In this document: in pieces, positions 1 through 25,077 of the stretch
How positions within the stretch are numbered: the stretch's first letter is position 1
How the letters are laid out: the number at the start of each line of letters is the position of its first letter
Assembly: GCF_028369105.1 (NCBI RefSeq)
Contig: NZ_JAQNDO010000001.1
Span: forward strand, 8,526,501-8,590,500
Direction of reading: 5' to 3'
Source of the DNA: Polyangium mundeleinium
GTDB taxonomy: Bacteria; Myxococcota_A; Polyangia; Polyangiales; Polyangiaceae
Length of the DNA: 64,000 nucleotides
Program-made: the position numbers and the translations under genes
Notes under the pieces: generated by a model
Database searches by the model: none
What the model was told of the DNA's origin: nothing
What the model saw: only the letters and a program-made list of their open reading frames with translations

Positions 1-17505
<17,505 letters not shown>

Positions 17506-17536
17506 TGTTCCTCCGGGCCGGAGTCTTGACACTCGT

Positions 17537-17580
17537 CATCCAAATACTCCAGGAATTTCGTACATGTCCAGGACAGACAT
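17537..17580 (-). other. Possible 14-codon leader ORF or frameshifted small peptide ahead of the PKS
   Basis: An ATG at 17580 opens a 14-codon frame (MSVLDMYEIPGVFG) closed by TGA at 17538-17536. A one-base shift after MYE would continue it as [17 protein letters not shown] and end at a TGA (17504-17502) that overlaps the PKS TTG start, a classic coupling arrangement. The shifted reading has the more protein-like composition. It could be a real small peptide with a frameshift, a leader, or chance. Confidence 0.25.
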
Positions 17581-17628
17581 CACCTTACCTGCAGGCTCCA
17601 CTGTGAGCCACCCACCATCAGAAAAGGA

Positions 17629-17775
17629 TCAATCTGGTTCGGGTTCCCCGTGATACGCACCGTCGACCCAGACCCGCTCCAGCTTGGTGTATTCGCGACG
17701 CGCTTCCTGCAATACCGGCACGGCCCCATCACGATCTTGCGTCGACGCTGGCGTTAGAATGATGGCAAGCGCCCT
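17629..17775 (-). pseudogene. IS5-family-like transposase remnant
   Basis: In one minus-strand frame 48 codons read R-A-L-A-I-I-L-T-P-A-S-T-Q-D-R-D-G-A, then a linker, then L-E-R-V-W-V-D-G-A-Y-H-G, then a stop. The Q-D-R-D-G-A and R-V-W-x-D-G-x-Y-x-G blocks, about 15 residues apart, are typical of the DDE core of IS5-family transposases. A TGA lies directly upstream, and there is no start codon, no remaining N- or C-terminal part and no visible terminal repeats. It sits about 120 bp outside the PKS start, so it may mark an old insertion or recombination edge of the cluster. Confidence 0.55.
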
Positions 17776-17855
17776 TCAACCCGCAGATCATCGACCCGCG
17801 TCGAGGGTCCGTGTTCACGGACTGGAGGGCGCTCGCGGTGTTTCTCGACAGCCTG

Positions 17856-19559
17856 CTAAAGCTCGATCTTCGACGCGTCGAGCTGATCGTTCACCGCGTC
17901 CGCGGCCAGGGTCTTGCTCGGCGGCGGCGCCGTTCCCTTCTCGGCCCACTCCACGAGGGCGTCGAATGCACGCTCGGCGTAGGGCTGCAGGATCGTGAAC
18001 TTGTCCTGCGCGCCCTCCTCGGCCGGCGTGCCGTCGAAATCGAAATCGAGCACCCCGTCCGAATGCAGGTCCACGTGGCCGCCGCCGGCCACGACGTAGA
18101 GCCGGTACAGGTCCGGATCACCGTACGTGGTCACCGCGTCGCGGTAGTCCTCCGCGTTCGAGATCACCCCGAGCAGCCCGTCCGCGTCGCCGTGAATGCT
18201 CACGAGCGGCGCCGAGAACTCGCCCGTGTTCGCGTTCTTCAGGGCATACGACACGCTCTCCTCCGTCCAGCCGGCGTCCGGCGCCGAGGCCAGGAACGCA
18301 TAAAACGGCGGCGGATCCATGTCGTTCGGCGGGAAGCAGCTATACGCCGCGCTCCCGGCCAGATCGTGGCCGAGGAGCTCCGCCTTGAAGTAATACGCCG
18401 TGAAGTTGTAGTACCCGATCCCCTTGAATTGCGGCAGCGACGCCTTGAGGGAGTCGAACGCCGTGTTGTAGGCGCCCCATATCGTCGCCGACGGCGCGCC
18501 GAAGCCCGCGGCGATCATCGCATCCTGGGCCCCCGAGAACGGCGGCGTCTCCGCGAACGCGGCCGGCGTCGAGAGCGTCGCCGCATCGTAGGCCCACTTC
18601 ATCGCGAGCGCCGCGCGCTCATTCGAGCTCACGAGGTGGTTTGCCGCGGCATACTCGGCCGGCGTCACCGTCCCGTTCTTGTCCTTGTCGAGCACCCGCG
18701 CGTCGGGCCAGTACGCGCCCGACCAGTCGAGCCCACCGGCGAAGATCCGCTTCCCGCCGGCCTTCTCGCGCTCGTGATCGATCTCCAGCGCGCGCCGCAC
18801 CTGATATCCGCCGTTCGACAGGCCCACGGCATACACGTGGGTCGGCGCCTTGCACGTCACGATCTCGATCTGCTGCGCGGCCCACTCCGCGAGATCCAGC
18901 ATCATCGCGCCCCAGTGCTGCGTCGGGTGCGCCTTGTTCAGCAGCGTCGCGTTCCCGTCGACCCCGCCGTTCGTCATTCCCTTGTTGCCGGCCACGTAGG
19001 CATAACCGCGCCGTAGCACCCAGGGCACGATCGTCCCCTCGTTCGCGAATTCGCTGCGCGTACCGGGCGTCCCCGCCACCACGAGCTTGCCGTTCCAGTC
19101 GTTCGGCATCTTCAGCACGATCTCCTGCGTCCGCGTGACCCCGCCTTCGGTCACCGTGAGCGTGCCCGTGACCTCGATGCCGGCCACGTCGTCCTTCGGC
19201 GCGAGCTTCAACGAATGCAGGAGGCTCGCCTGCATCTTCTTGACCTTCGCTTGCTCCTCGGGCGGAAGGTCGTCGAATTCGGGCATCCCGGCCTTGAGGG
19301 TCCAGTAGTTGATGTGCGCGAGCCCCCCGTCGCCGTTGCCGTTGTAGAACCTGCGTAGCGTCCCCGTGAGCCCGCCATCGAGCCCTTCGAAGTCCATCGC
19401 CGGCACGCACGGCTGTGGGGGAGGATTGCAGGCATCGCCCACGCAGGGCGGATTTTGCGCCGGCTCGTCGCTGCACCCCGCGAAGGAGAGGGCGGCGAGG
19501 GCCACGGCCGCCTGGAATGGGTTTGCCTGTCGAGTGAAGGATCGGAAGTTCTTGAGCAT
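17856..19559 (-). CDS. Secreted alpha/beta-hydrolase lipoprotein (esterase/tannase-like) with an EF-hand loop
   Basis: 567 residues. The N-terminus has a short charged region, a hydrophobic stretch and a lipobox ending S-F-A-G-C at residue about 29, so it is probably a surface or periplasmic lipoprotein. The nucleophile elbow is G-L-S-N-G-G-Y near residue 245, and G-G-G-H-V-D-L-H near the C-terminus can supply the His. Asp candidates lie around S-I-H-G-D-A-D-G. This arrangement fits the large secreted esterases of the tannase/feruloyl-esterase and hydroxybutyrate-oligomer-hydrolase type; the substrate is unknown. Between them, D-K-D-K-N-G-T-V-T-P-A-E matches an EF-hand calcium loop at all six liganding positions. 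It is transcribed toward the PKS, but its style is that of ordinary myxobacterial secreted enzymes and nothing ties it to the cluster. Confidence 0.8.
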   Translation of the reverse strand: MLKNFRSFTRQANPFQAAVALAALSFAGCSDEPAQNPPCVGDACNPPPQPCVPAMDFEGLDGGLTGTLRRFYNGNGDGGLAHINYWTLKAGMPEFDDLPPEEQAKVKKMQASLLHSLKLAPKDDVAGIEVTGTLTVTEGGVTRTQEIVLKMPNDWNGKLVVAGTPGTRSEFANEGTIVPWVLRRGYAYVAGNKGMTNGGVDGNATLLNKAHPTQHWGAMMLDLAEWAAQQIEIVTCKAPTHVYAVGLSNGGYQVRRALEIDHEREKAGGKRIFAGGLDWSGAYWPDARVLDKDKNGTVTPAEYAAANHLVSSNERAALAMKWAYDAATLSTPAAFAETPPFSGAQDAMIAAGFGAPSATIWGAYNTAFDSLKASLPQFKGIGYYNFTAYYFKAELLGHDLAGSAAYSCFPPNDMDPPPFYAFLASAPDAGWTEESVSYALKNANTGEFSAPLVSIHGDADGLLGVISNAEDYRDAVTTYGDPDLYRLYVVAGGGHVDLHSDGVLDFDFDGTPAEEGAQDKFTILQPYAERAFDALVEWAEKGTAPPPSKTLAADAVNDQLDASKIEL

Positions 19560-19848
19560 CGGGTGAAATCTACCAAGGACACCCCGGAGCGCTCAACGTC
19601 GGCAAAGGCACGGCGCGCCACATGCGCAGCCGCGTCGGCAGGATCCCGCGCGTGGCCGCGTCCGCCGCTTCGCAGGCCCCTGTCGAATTTCGGGCGGTCG
19701 TCGTCGATGTTCTGCACTTTCGGAACGGATAGGCCCCTGATCCCACCCCTCCCCTCTTGCCGGCACGGCGCGTGCCTCTACCGTGATAGCCTGCTGGATG
19801 CCGCGATCTCCTTTTCGCGCGCCGGCGCCTTCGCCACGAGGTAACACC
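19560..19848. other. Divergent intergenic region
   Basis: About 290 bases between the esterase lipoprotein (minus) and the first barrel-like gene (plus). It contains a 15-bp inverted repeat, GGCACG-GCG-CGTGCC (19762-19776), that also happens to satisfy GG-N10-GC. No other convincing signal is visible. Confidence 0.5.
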
Positions 19849-21081
19849 GTGCGATCACCTCCCCGACGCCTCCTCTTGTCCGCGCTGCTCACCGCCCCGC
19901 TCCTCGCGTTTGCGGCGCCCGCCGCGGCGGACGACGCGCCGCCCGCGCTCCGCTGGGACCAGCCCGTGAGCTGTTACAACCTGAAGGAGGGAAAGACGCT
20001 CCGCGTCCAATGCACGCAGGACGCCAAAGGAGAGACGTGCCTCGTCGCCCCCGGCGAGATGGTCGGCATCGGCGATCCGCTCGACAAGGTCCAGCCCTGC
20101 ACGCCCTACAACGATGACGCCTACCGCGATCTCGCGCGCCGCGCCCGCATCGTCCCCGCGGTCGCCGAGGCGCCGCCCGGGTATGCGCGCGGCGAGAGCG
20201 GCCGGGCCTTCCAGGTCAAATTCGACCTTTTGAACCGCTTTTACATCGGCGTCGGCTGGGCCCCCACCCTGCAATCGAGCCGCGGGTTCGCGATCCCCGC
20301 GGGCTTCCCGTTTGCCCGGGCGAACGCCGAGATGGGCATCCACCTCAGCATTCTCTCGCCGCGACGGCGCGCCCGGCACGACCTCCGCATCCTCGAAGGC
20401 AGCGCGACGTTCGCCGACCTCGAGCTCCGCGGCACGCTCCTCTCCTACGATTACCAGCACGAGCACAGGCGCCCGCTCTTCTGGATCAGCACCTTCTTCG
20501 GCGAGCCCGACGTTTTCCCGATCCTGCCGCGCATGGGCTTCGGCTTCCGCGTCCTCTCCGTCCTCGATCGCCAGCCCTCCTTCCGCGACGCCCTCGACAT
20601 GGAGTTCGGCGAGTTCCACGTCGCCTGGAACCCCTGGCAATCCGACGACATGTACAGCCACCTCCGCGTCGAAATCGGCGGCAATTTCGGCGCGCACTGG
20701 CAGGATCGGACCATCGTCTCCGGCAAATCGGGCAATTATTTCCTCGGACCCACGGCCGCGATCGAGACCCGCATCAGCCTCGGCAAGGGCGGCCTGCATT
20801 ATCTCTTCAGCGACCTCACGTTCCGCCGCCCCACCATCGTCTCCGGCGATCTCACGGGCGAGACCGTCAATCGCCTCGCGGGCTCGTTCGCGTACGAGGG
20901 CGTGCTCGTCGCGATCAACGACCAGCCGATCTCGGTCCGCCTCGCGGCCGAGGGCCGCACGCAGAACGATTTCGTGCGTGACGTGCGGGCGGTCGAGCTC
21001 CGCTTCTTCGCGGGCCTGCGCATGTCCTTCGGCGCCCCGCCGCGCGTCTTCGAGCCGATGCCCGCCTTCGAGGACCCGTGA
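19849..21081 (+). CDS. Exported protein, probable outer-membrane barrel, paralogue of its downstream neighbour
   Basis: 410 residues from GTG 19849, chosen because AGG lies seven bases upstream and because the residues after it form a clean signal peptide (R-R-L-L-L-S-A-L-L-T-A-P-L-L-A-F-A-A-P-A-A-A). The longer reading from 19783 adds a non-signal-like stretch. A Cys-containing N-terminal part (C-Y-N-L, V-Q-C, T-C-L, P-C-T) is followed by alternating amphipathic beta-strand-like sequence with aromatic girdle residues, suggesting an outer-membrane barrel. The segment V-A-I-N-D-Q-P-I-S recurs as L-A-I-N-D-E-P-I-S in the next gene. Stop and next start overlap (GTGA), so the two are co-translated. 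No family name can be assigned. Confidence 0.7.
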   Translation: MRSPPRRLLLSALLTAPLLAFAAPAAADDAPPALRWDQPVSCYNLKEGKTLRVQCTQDAKGETCLVAPGEMVGIGDPLDKVQPCTPYNDDAYRDLARRARIVPAVAEAPPGYARGESGRAFQVKFDLLNRFYIGVGWAPTLQSSRGFAIPAGFPFARANAEMGIHLSILSPRRRARHDLRILEGSATFADLELRGTLLSYDYQHEHRRPLFWISTFFGEPDVFPILPRMGFGFRVLSVLDRQPSFRDALDMEFGEFHVAWNPWQSDDMYSHLRVEIGGNFGAHWQDRTIVSGKSGNYFLGPTAAIETRISLGKGGLHYLFSDLTFRRPTIVSGDLTGETVNRLAGSFAYEGVLVAINDQPISVRLAAEGRTQNDFVRDVRAVELRFFAGLRMSFGAPPRVFEPMPAFEDP

Positions 21082-22139
21082 TCCGACGCTCCCTCACCGC
21101 TGCGATCGCTGTGATCGGTGCGATCGCCGTGACCCCCGCGCCCATGGCCGCGGCGGACGAGGGAGACTTTCGCCATTCGCCCAAGGGCCGCACCTTCCGC
21201 GTCCGTTTTGATCTCGAAAGCCGCATCCGCCTCGGCGCCGCCGCCTCCGGCGCGCGCAAGGAGAACGGCCGCATCACCCCTGCGCTCGAGGTCCATGCAG
21301 GCATCTCCATCCGCCGCCGGTATGCCTTCGGCGAAGGGCCCGCGCGGGTCGAATGGCAATTCGATCAACGCATTCTCTCGGGCTTCGTCGCCCCCTTCGC
21401 CCGCCCGTTCGGCGACATGCCCTCCTTCGACGCCGTCCTCTACGGCGCCGCCGCGCACCGCCACGACCTCGCGCCGCGCATCGTCCTGCCCTCCTCGCCG
21501 CCGCTCAGCATCCCTTTCCCCTTCGACGTCGGCTTCGACGCCGAGTTCGGCCGCGTCATCGTCCCGCGGGCCCTGCCCACGGGCACCGCGGACGGCGGGG
21601 CCATCCCCTTCCTCCGCGTTTCTGTCGCGCGCGCGACCGCCTACCTCGATCCTTTGCGCTCCAACCATCCCGGCCGCAGCCTCGAGATCGGCGTGGGCGT
21701 GCGGTACGACCTCGACGTCTACGGCGCGCAGCGCGGCACCGGCCCCGAGGGCTCGATCGCGCGCCCTCGCCTCGTGCACCGTGTCGCCCCTGGCACAGCC
21801 GGCTCGCTCCGCTTCCGCTTCGAGACGCAGGACGGGCTCCTCTCGCTCGACACCCGCGCCGAGATCACCCCGCACTGGACCAGCGAACGCACGTGGAAGG
21901 TCGGCGCGCTCGGCTACGGCCGCGTCGAGCGCACGATCCTCGCGATCAACGACGAGCCGATCTCCCTGTTCCTCGAAGGCAGCTACCGCCTCGTCCCGCC
22001 CACGCTCGAGCTCGCCGCGCTGCACGACGTGCGCGCGAGCCTCGGCATCAGCTTCGGGCTCGATCTCACGCCGAACCCGCGCGTGAAAAAGATCCTGCCA
22101 CGCTCGCGGCAGATCCCGACGACGGCGCCCGCTCCTTGA
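21078..22139 (+). CDS. Exported barrel-like protein, second of a tandem pair
   Basis: 353 residues. GTG 21078 overlaps the stop of the upstream gene by four bases. The signal peptide is R-R-S-L-T-A-A-I-A-V-I-G-A-I-A-V, with cleavage expected after P-M-A-A-A. The opening F-R-V-R-F-D-L-E-S-R parallels F-Q-V-K-F-D-L-L-N-R in the upstream protein, and the I-N-D-E-P-I-S segment sits at the same relative place near the C-terminus, so the pair probably arose by duplication. It lacks the Cys-rich N-terminal part of its partner. Beta-rich and probably outer-membrane. Function unknown. Confidence 0.68.
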   Translation: MIRRSLTAAIAVIGAIAVTPAPMAAADEGDFRHSPKGRTFRVRFDLESRIRLGAAASGARKENGRITPALEVHAGISIRRRYAFGEGPARVEWQFDQRILSGFVAPFARPFGDMPSFDAVLYGAAAHRHDLAPRIVLPSSPPLSIPFPFDVGFDAEFGRVIVPRALPTGTADGGAIPFLRVSVARATAYLDPLRSNHPGRSLEIGVGVRYDLDVYGAQRGTGPEGSIARPRLVHRVAPGTAGSLRFRFETQDGLLSLDTRAEITPHWTSERTWKVGALGYGRVERTILAINDEPISLFLEGSYRLVPPTLELAALHDVRASLGISFGLDLTPNPRVKKILPRSRQIPTTAPAP

Positions 22140-22166
22140 GTGGGCTCTTCTTTCGATCGCAAACGA

Positions 22167-23648
22167 TCAATGCGCGGGAGGTGCAGGCGCGGGCGCCGGC
22201 TCCGCGGCCTTCGTCGCCAGAGGTACGTCCGGGAAAAACAGCGCCCCGACGAACGCGAGGACGCCGAGGACCGCGATCATCCAGAACACCGTCCCGAGGC
22301 CCGCGTCGAGCAGGCCGGAGATACGCTGCACGACGTCGGGCCCGAGCGCGGACATTCCCTCACGCGAGAGCGCTCGGCTCGCCGCGTCGCTCGGAAGTGT
22401 TGGGTCCTTCCGAAGCGAGGCCACGATCACGCCGCCCATCACGCCGACCGCGACAGCCCCGCCGATCGTCCGGAAAAACATCGTGCTCGCGGTCGCCACG
22501 CCGCGTTGCTCCCAGCGCACCGAGGTCTGCACCGAGATGACGAGCGCCGTGTTGGCGCAGCCCATCCCGATCCCGAAGAGCCCGGTCACGACGCGCAGCG
22601 CGATGGGCCCTTCCTCGGCGACGAGGGGCAAGGCAACCGCGGCCGCCGCCGTGCAGCCCATCCCGAAACGAACGAGGGCACGAAAGCCGACCCTCGGGAG
22701 GATCCTCCCGCTGAACGTGCTCGCGATGGGCCACGAGACGAGCATCGGCGTGATGGAGCTCCCCGCTTGTGTCGGCGTCCCGCCGAGCACGCCCTGGATG
22801 AAGAGCGGCACGTACGTGAGGAGGGCGATCATCGCGCCGCCGATGATCGCGCCGATCGCGGACGAGAGCGCCATCACCCGACGCGCAAAAAGCGCGAGCG
22901 GCAGGAGCGGCTCCTCGGCGCGACGCTCGACGAAGAGGAAGGCCCCGAGCAGGAGCGGCGTCGCGAGGACGAAGGTCGCGGACTTGTGCACCCCGGAGCT
23001 CGCGATGAGCAGCGACGTCACGAAGCCCGCGAGGAGCAAGGCCCCCGCGAGATCGAGGCGCCGCGTCTTTCGCTCCACGCGCTCGTGCAGGGCCGTCGCG
23101 ACGAGCGCCGCCGCCGCCACGCCGAAGGGCAGGTTCATGTAGAAGACCCAGCGCCAGGACACGTTCTCGACGATCACGCCGCCGATGATCGGCCCGACGA
23201 GGCCAAAAAACCCCCACGCCGCGCCGATGTACCCTTGCAGCTTCGAGCGCTCCTCGATACCGAAGATGTCGCCGATGATCGTGACCGGCATCGGCTGCAT
23301 GGCCCCGGCGCCGAGCCCCTGGATCGCCCGGAACGCGATGAGCGCGGGCATCGATTGTGCGGCGCCGCTCGCCGCCGATCCCAGGAGGAAGATCGCGATC
23401 CCCGCGAGCAGCACGGGCTTTCGACCGTGCAGATCCGCGAGCTTGCCGAAGATGGGGACCGAGATCGCCGAGGTGATCAGGTACGCGTTCGTGACCCACG
23501 CGTAATACTCGATGCCGCCGAGATCCCCGGTGACGGTGGGCATCGCGGTGGCCACGACGGTCGCCTCGAGCGCGGCCATGGCGAGGGCGAGCACGAGGCC
23601 CGCGACGGTCAGGCCTCTGTGCGTGCGTCGTTCATCTGGAACCGACAT
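22167..23648 (-). CDS. MFS drug exporter, DHA2 (14-helix) family
   Basis: 493 residues, the right length for a 14-TM DHA2 proton antiporter. It begins with a helix containing L-E-A-T-V-V-A-T-A-M-P, typical of the group. Motif A is G-K-L-A-D-L-H-G-R-K-P, and the antiporter motif C region is G-P-I-I-G-G-V-I-V-E-N-V-S-W-R-W. It ends in a Pro/Ala-rich tail. It should export hydrophobic toxic compounds across the inner membrane. It follows the nucleotidyltransferase gene by 53 bases on the same strand and may share its transcript. It is about 5 kb from the PKS gene, so a role in exporting the polyketide is possible but unsupported. Confidence 0.85.
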   Translation of the reverse strand: MSVPDERRTHRGLTVAGLVLALAMAALEATVVATAMPTVTGDLGGIEYYAWVTNAYLITSAISVPIFGKLADLHGRKPVLLAGIAIFLLGSAASGAAQSMPALIAFRAIQGLGAGAMQPMPVTIIGDIFGIEERSKLQGYIGAAWGFFGLVGPIIGGVIVENVSWRWVFYMNLPFGVAAAALVATALHERVERKTRRLDLAGALLLAGFVTSLLIASSGVHKSATFVLATPLLLGAFLFVERRAEEPLLPLALFARRVMALSSAIGAIIGGAMIALLTYVPLFIQGVLGGTPTQAGSSITPMLVSWPIASTFSGRILPRVGFRALVRFGMGCTAAAAVALPLVAEEGPIALRVVTGLFGIGMGCANTALVISVQTSVRWEQRGVATASTMFFRTIGGAVAVGVMGGVIVASLRKDPTLPSDAASRALSREGMSALGPDVVQRISGLLDAGLGTVFWMIAVLGVLAFVGALFFPDVPLATKAAEPAPAPAPPAH

Positions 23649-23701
23649 GGCAAGGCGGTGTGGTTACTCCGCGGCCGGCACACGCGCAACCGCGGCTCCC
23701 C

Positions 23702-24757
23702 TCAGAACACGCCGAATTGCCGCACGAGGCCCGCGATCTCCTCGTCCTCGTGAAAGAAGACGCGATCGAGCCCCTCCTGGAACGTGTAGGTCAAGTTCGT
23801 CGCTTCCTTCCAGAGCGCGTCTTGATTGAAGGCTTCGAACGGGAGATCCGAGAGGTGCCGGCGTTTGTCCTCGTCCGAGATGATGGCCATGAAGGCGTCG
23901 TACGAGCCCATCACCTTCTGCGCGGTCTCGACGGAGATCGTAGGCCGGAGCAGAACCTCGCACATCTGCTCGAACGGCGAGAGGCGGAGCCGCTCGCGGA
24001 GGTAGTGGACGACACGCGTTGGATCGATGCCGCCCTCACCACGCCGGAACTCGCCCTTGCCGAAGAGCTCGAGCGAGAAGCACGCGAGCATCCCGCTCGC
24101 GAAGAGCAGCTTCCGGCTCGTGCGCAGCTTGACGTTCCGCAGCGCCCAGCCGCCCTTGAAGCCCTGCTTGTTCACGAAGTCGACGGTGATGGTGCGCCAG
24201 TACCGGATGATGTCGTTCAAGAGGACACGCGGCACGAGCTTCGAACGCTTGGAGAACAAAAGACCACGATCATCGGAGACGTAGCGGTGCAGCACCAGGT
24301 CGACGACCCGATCGAGCGCCTCCCTCTGGCCGATCGCGATCGACTCCAGCAGGAGCAGGATGCGCTGCGTGGTGTTGCGGTTCGTGTCGTCGTGGCCCCC
24401 GATGAGGTGCAGCAAGGGGTGGCTGAAGGACACGTTGTCGAAGACGCCGAACGGGCTCGGCGGTTGGAACTTCGCCGCATCCAGGATACGCGTAATCGCG
24501 ACGGCCTCTTCGAAGTGGACCCGGTCGGCGCGCCCGTCGACGAGCAGCGTCCAGTCGATGTCGCTGCCCGGCGTGTACTCGCCGCGGGCGAACGACCCGA
24601 AGACGACGATGCTCGCGTCCTCCGGATCGTGCCCCTGAAGGAGCTCGCGCAGCCTGACCAGCGTCCGCGCGGAGAGGTCACGCGCGGCGAGCACGTGCGG
24701 AAAGGCGCGGCTGGCCTTCGCTTCGAGACGCTGGATCACCTCGGATTTCGCTTCCAT
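23702..24757 (-). CDS. Nucleotidyltransferase-fold protein
   Basis: 351 residues. The Pol-beta-like NTase signature is G-S-F-A-R-G-E-Y-T-P-G-S-D-I-D-W near residues 52-68, giving the GS...SDxD metal-binding set. The remaining 280 residues are mostly helical, with a conserved-looking R-Y-W-R-T-I-T-V-D-F block. No anti-toxin HEPN partner, effector or cyclic-nucleotide sensor gene is adjacent, so I see no reason to call it a CBASS or toxin-antitoxin component. It is head-to-tail with the MFS exporter and divergent from the amphi-Trp gene. Substrate unknown. Confidence 0.72.
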   Translation of the reverse strand: MEAKSEVIQRLEAKASRAFPHVLAARDLSARTLVRLRELLQGHDPEDASIVVFGSFARGEYTPGSDIDWTLLVDGRADRVHFEEAVAITRILDAAKFQPPSPFGVFDNVSFSHPLLHLIGGHDDTNRNTTQRILLLLESIAIGQREALDRVVDLVLHRYVSDDRGLLFSKRSKLVPRVLLNDIIRYWRTITVDFVNKQGFKGGWALRNVKLRTSRKLLFASGMLACFSLELFGKGEFRRGEGGIDPTRVVHYLRERLRLSPFEQMCEVLLRPTISVETAQKVMGSYDAFMAIISDEDKRRHLSDLPFEAFNQDALWKEATNLTYTFQEGLDRVFFHEDEEIAGLVRQFGVF

Positions 24758-24834
24758 TCGGTTTTCCTGAGGGGGGCGGACACTAGCACATGCCCCGTGG
24801 ACATCGCGACGATCAGCCGATTATCCTCCCGGCC

Positions 24835-25077
24835 ATGGCGAGAGACGTCACGCGCATCCGCACGAGGGATGAATTCGTCGCGCTCCTCCGCCGCGTCGCC
24901 GACGCGGTCGAGCGAGGCGAGCCGTTCCGCGTCCAGGTCGGCGGCGTTCGGGTCACGGTCCCGTACGACGCCGAGCTCTCGATCGAGCACGAGGCCGAGG
25001 GCGACACGGAGGAGATCGAGATGCAGCTCCGGTGGCGCCGCGGGCAAGCCGAGAGCGACGGTCCCGACAGCACATGA
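24835..25077 (+). CDS. Small amphi-Trp domain protein
   Basis: 80 residues from ATG 24835, which begins M-A-R-D-V-T-R-I-R-T as this family usually does; the upstream ATG at 24790 adds an unlikely leader. The order of a short helix (E-F-V-A-L-L-R-R-V-A-D-A-V-E), a G-G-V-R-V strand and a C-terminal E-I-E-M-Q-L-R-W strand matches the amphi-Trp domain. That domain is a small fold of unknown function found mainly in archaea and some bacteria. Its stop overlaps the start of the RNase R gene (ATGA), so the two are translationally coupled. Confidence 0.7.
   Translation: MARDVTRIRTRDEFVALLRRVADAVERGEPFRVQVGGVRVTVPYDAELSIEHEAEGDTEEIEMQLRWRRGQAESDGPDST

Larger units (their letters stand above)
17533..17855. 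other. Gene-free stretch upstream of the PKS
   Basis: This stretch holds the transposase remnant and the small leader ORF listed separately. No convincing -35/-10 pair is visible in the 60 bases ahead of the PKS start, so the PKS promoter is not located. Confidence 0.6.

Noticed and set aside
17806-17821. Terminator after the esterase lipoprotein
   Set aside because: Only a six-base stem with no T run on the relevant strand.
19761-19777. Sigma-54 promoter upstream of the first barrel-like gene
   Set aside because: GG-N10-GC is met, but the -24 and -12 boxes are weak, the site is itself an inverted repeat, and no activator gene is adjacent.
23702-24757. CBASS or toxin-antitoxin component (nucleotidyltransferase)
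   Set aside because: No effector, HEPN partner or accessory genes flank it; the neighbours are an MFS exporter and an amphi-Trp/RNase R pair.
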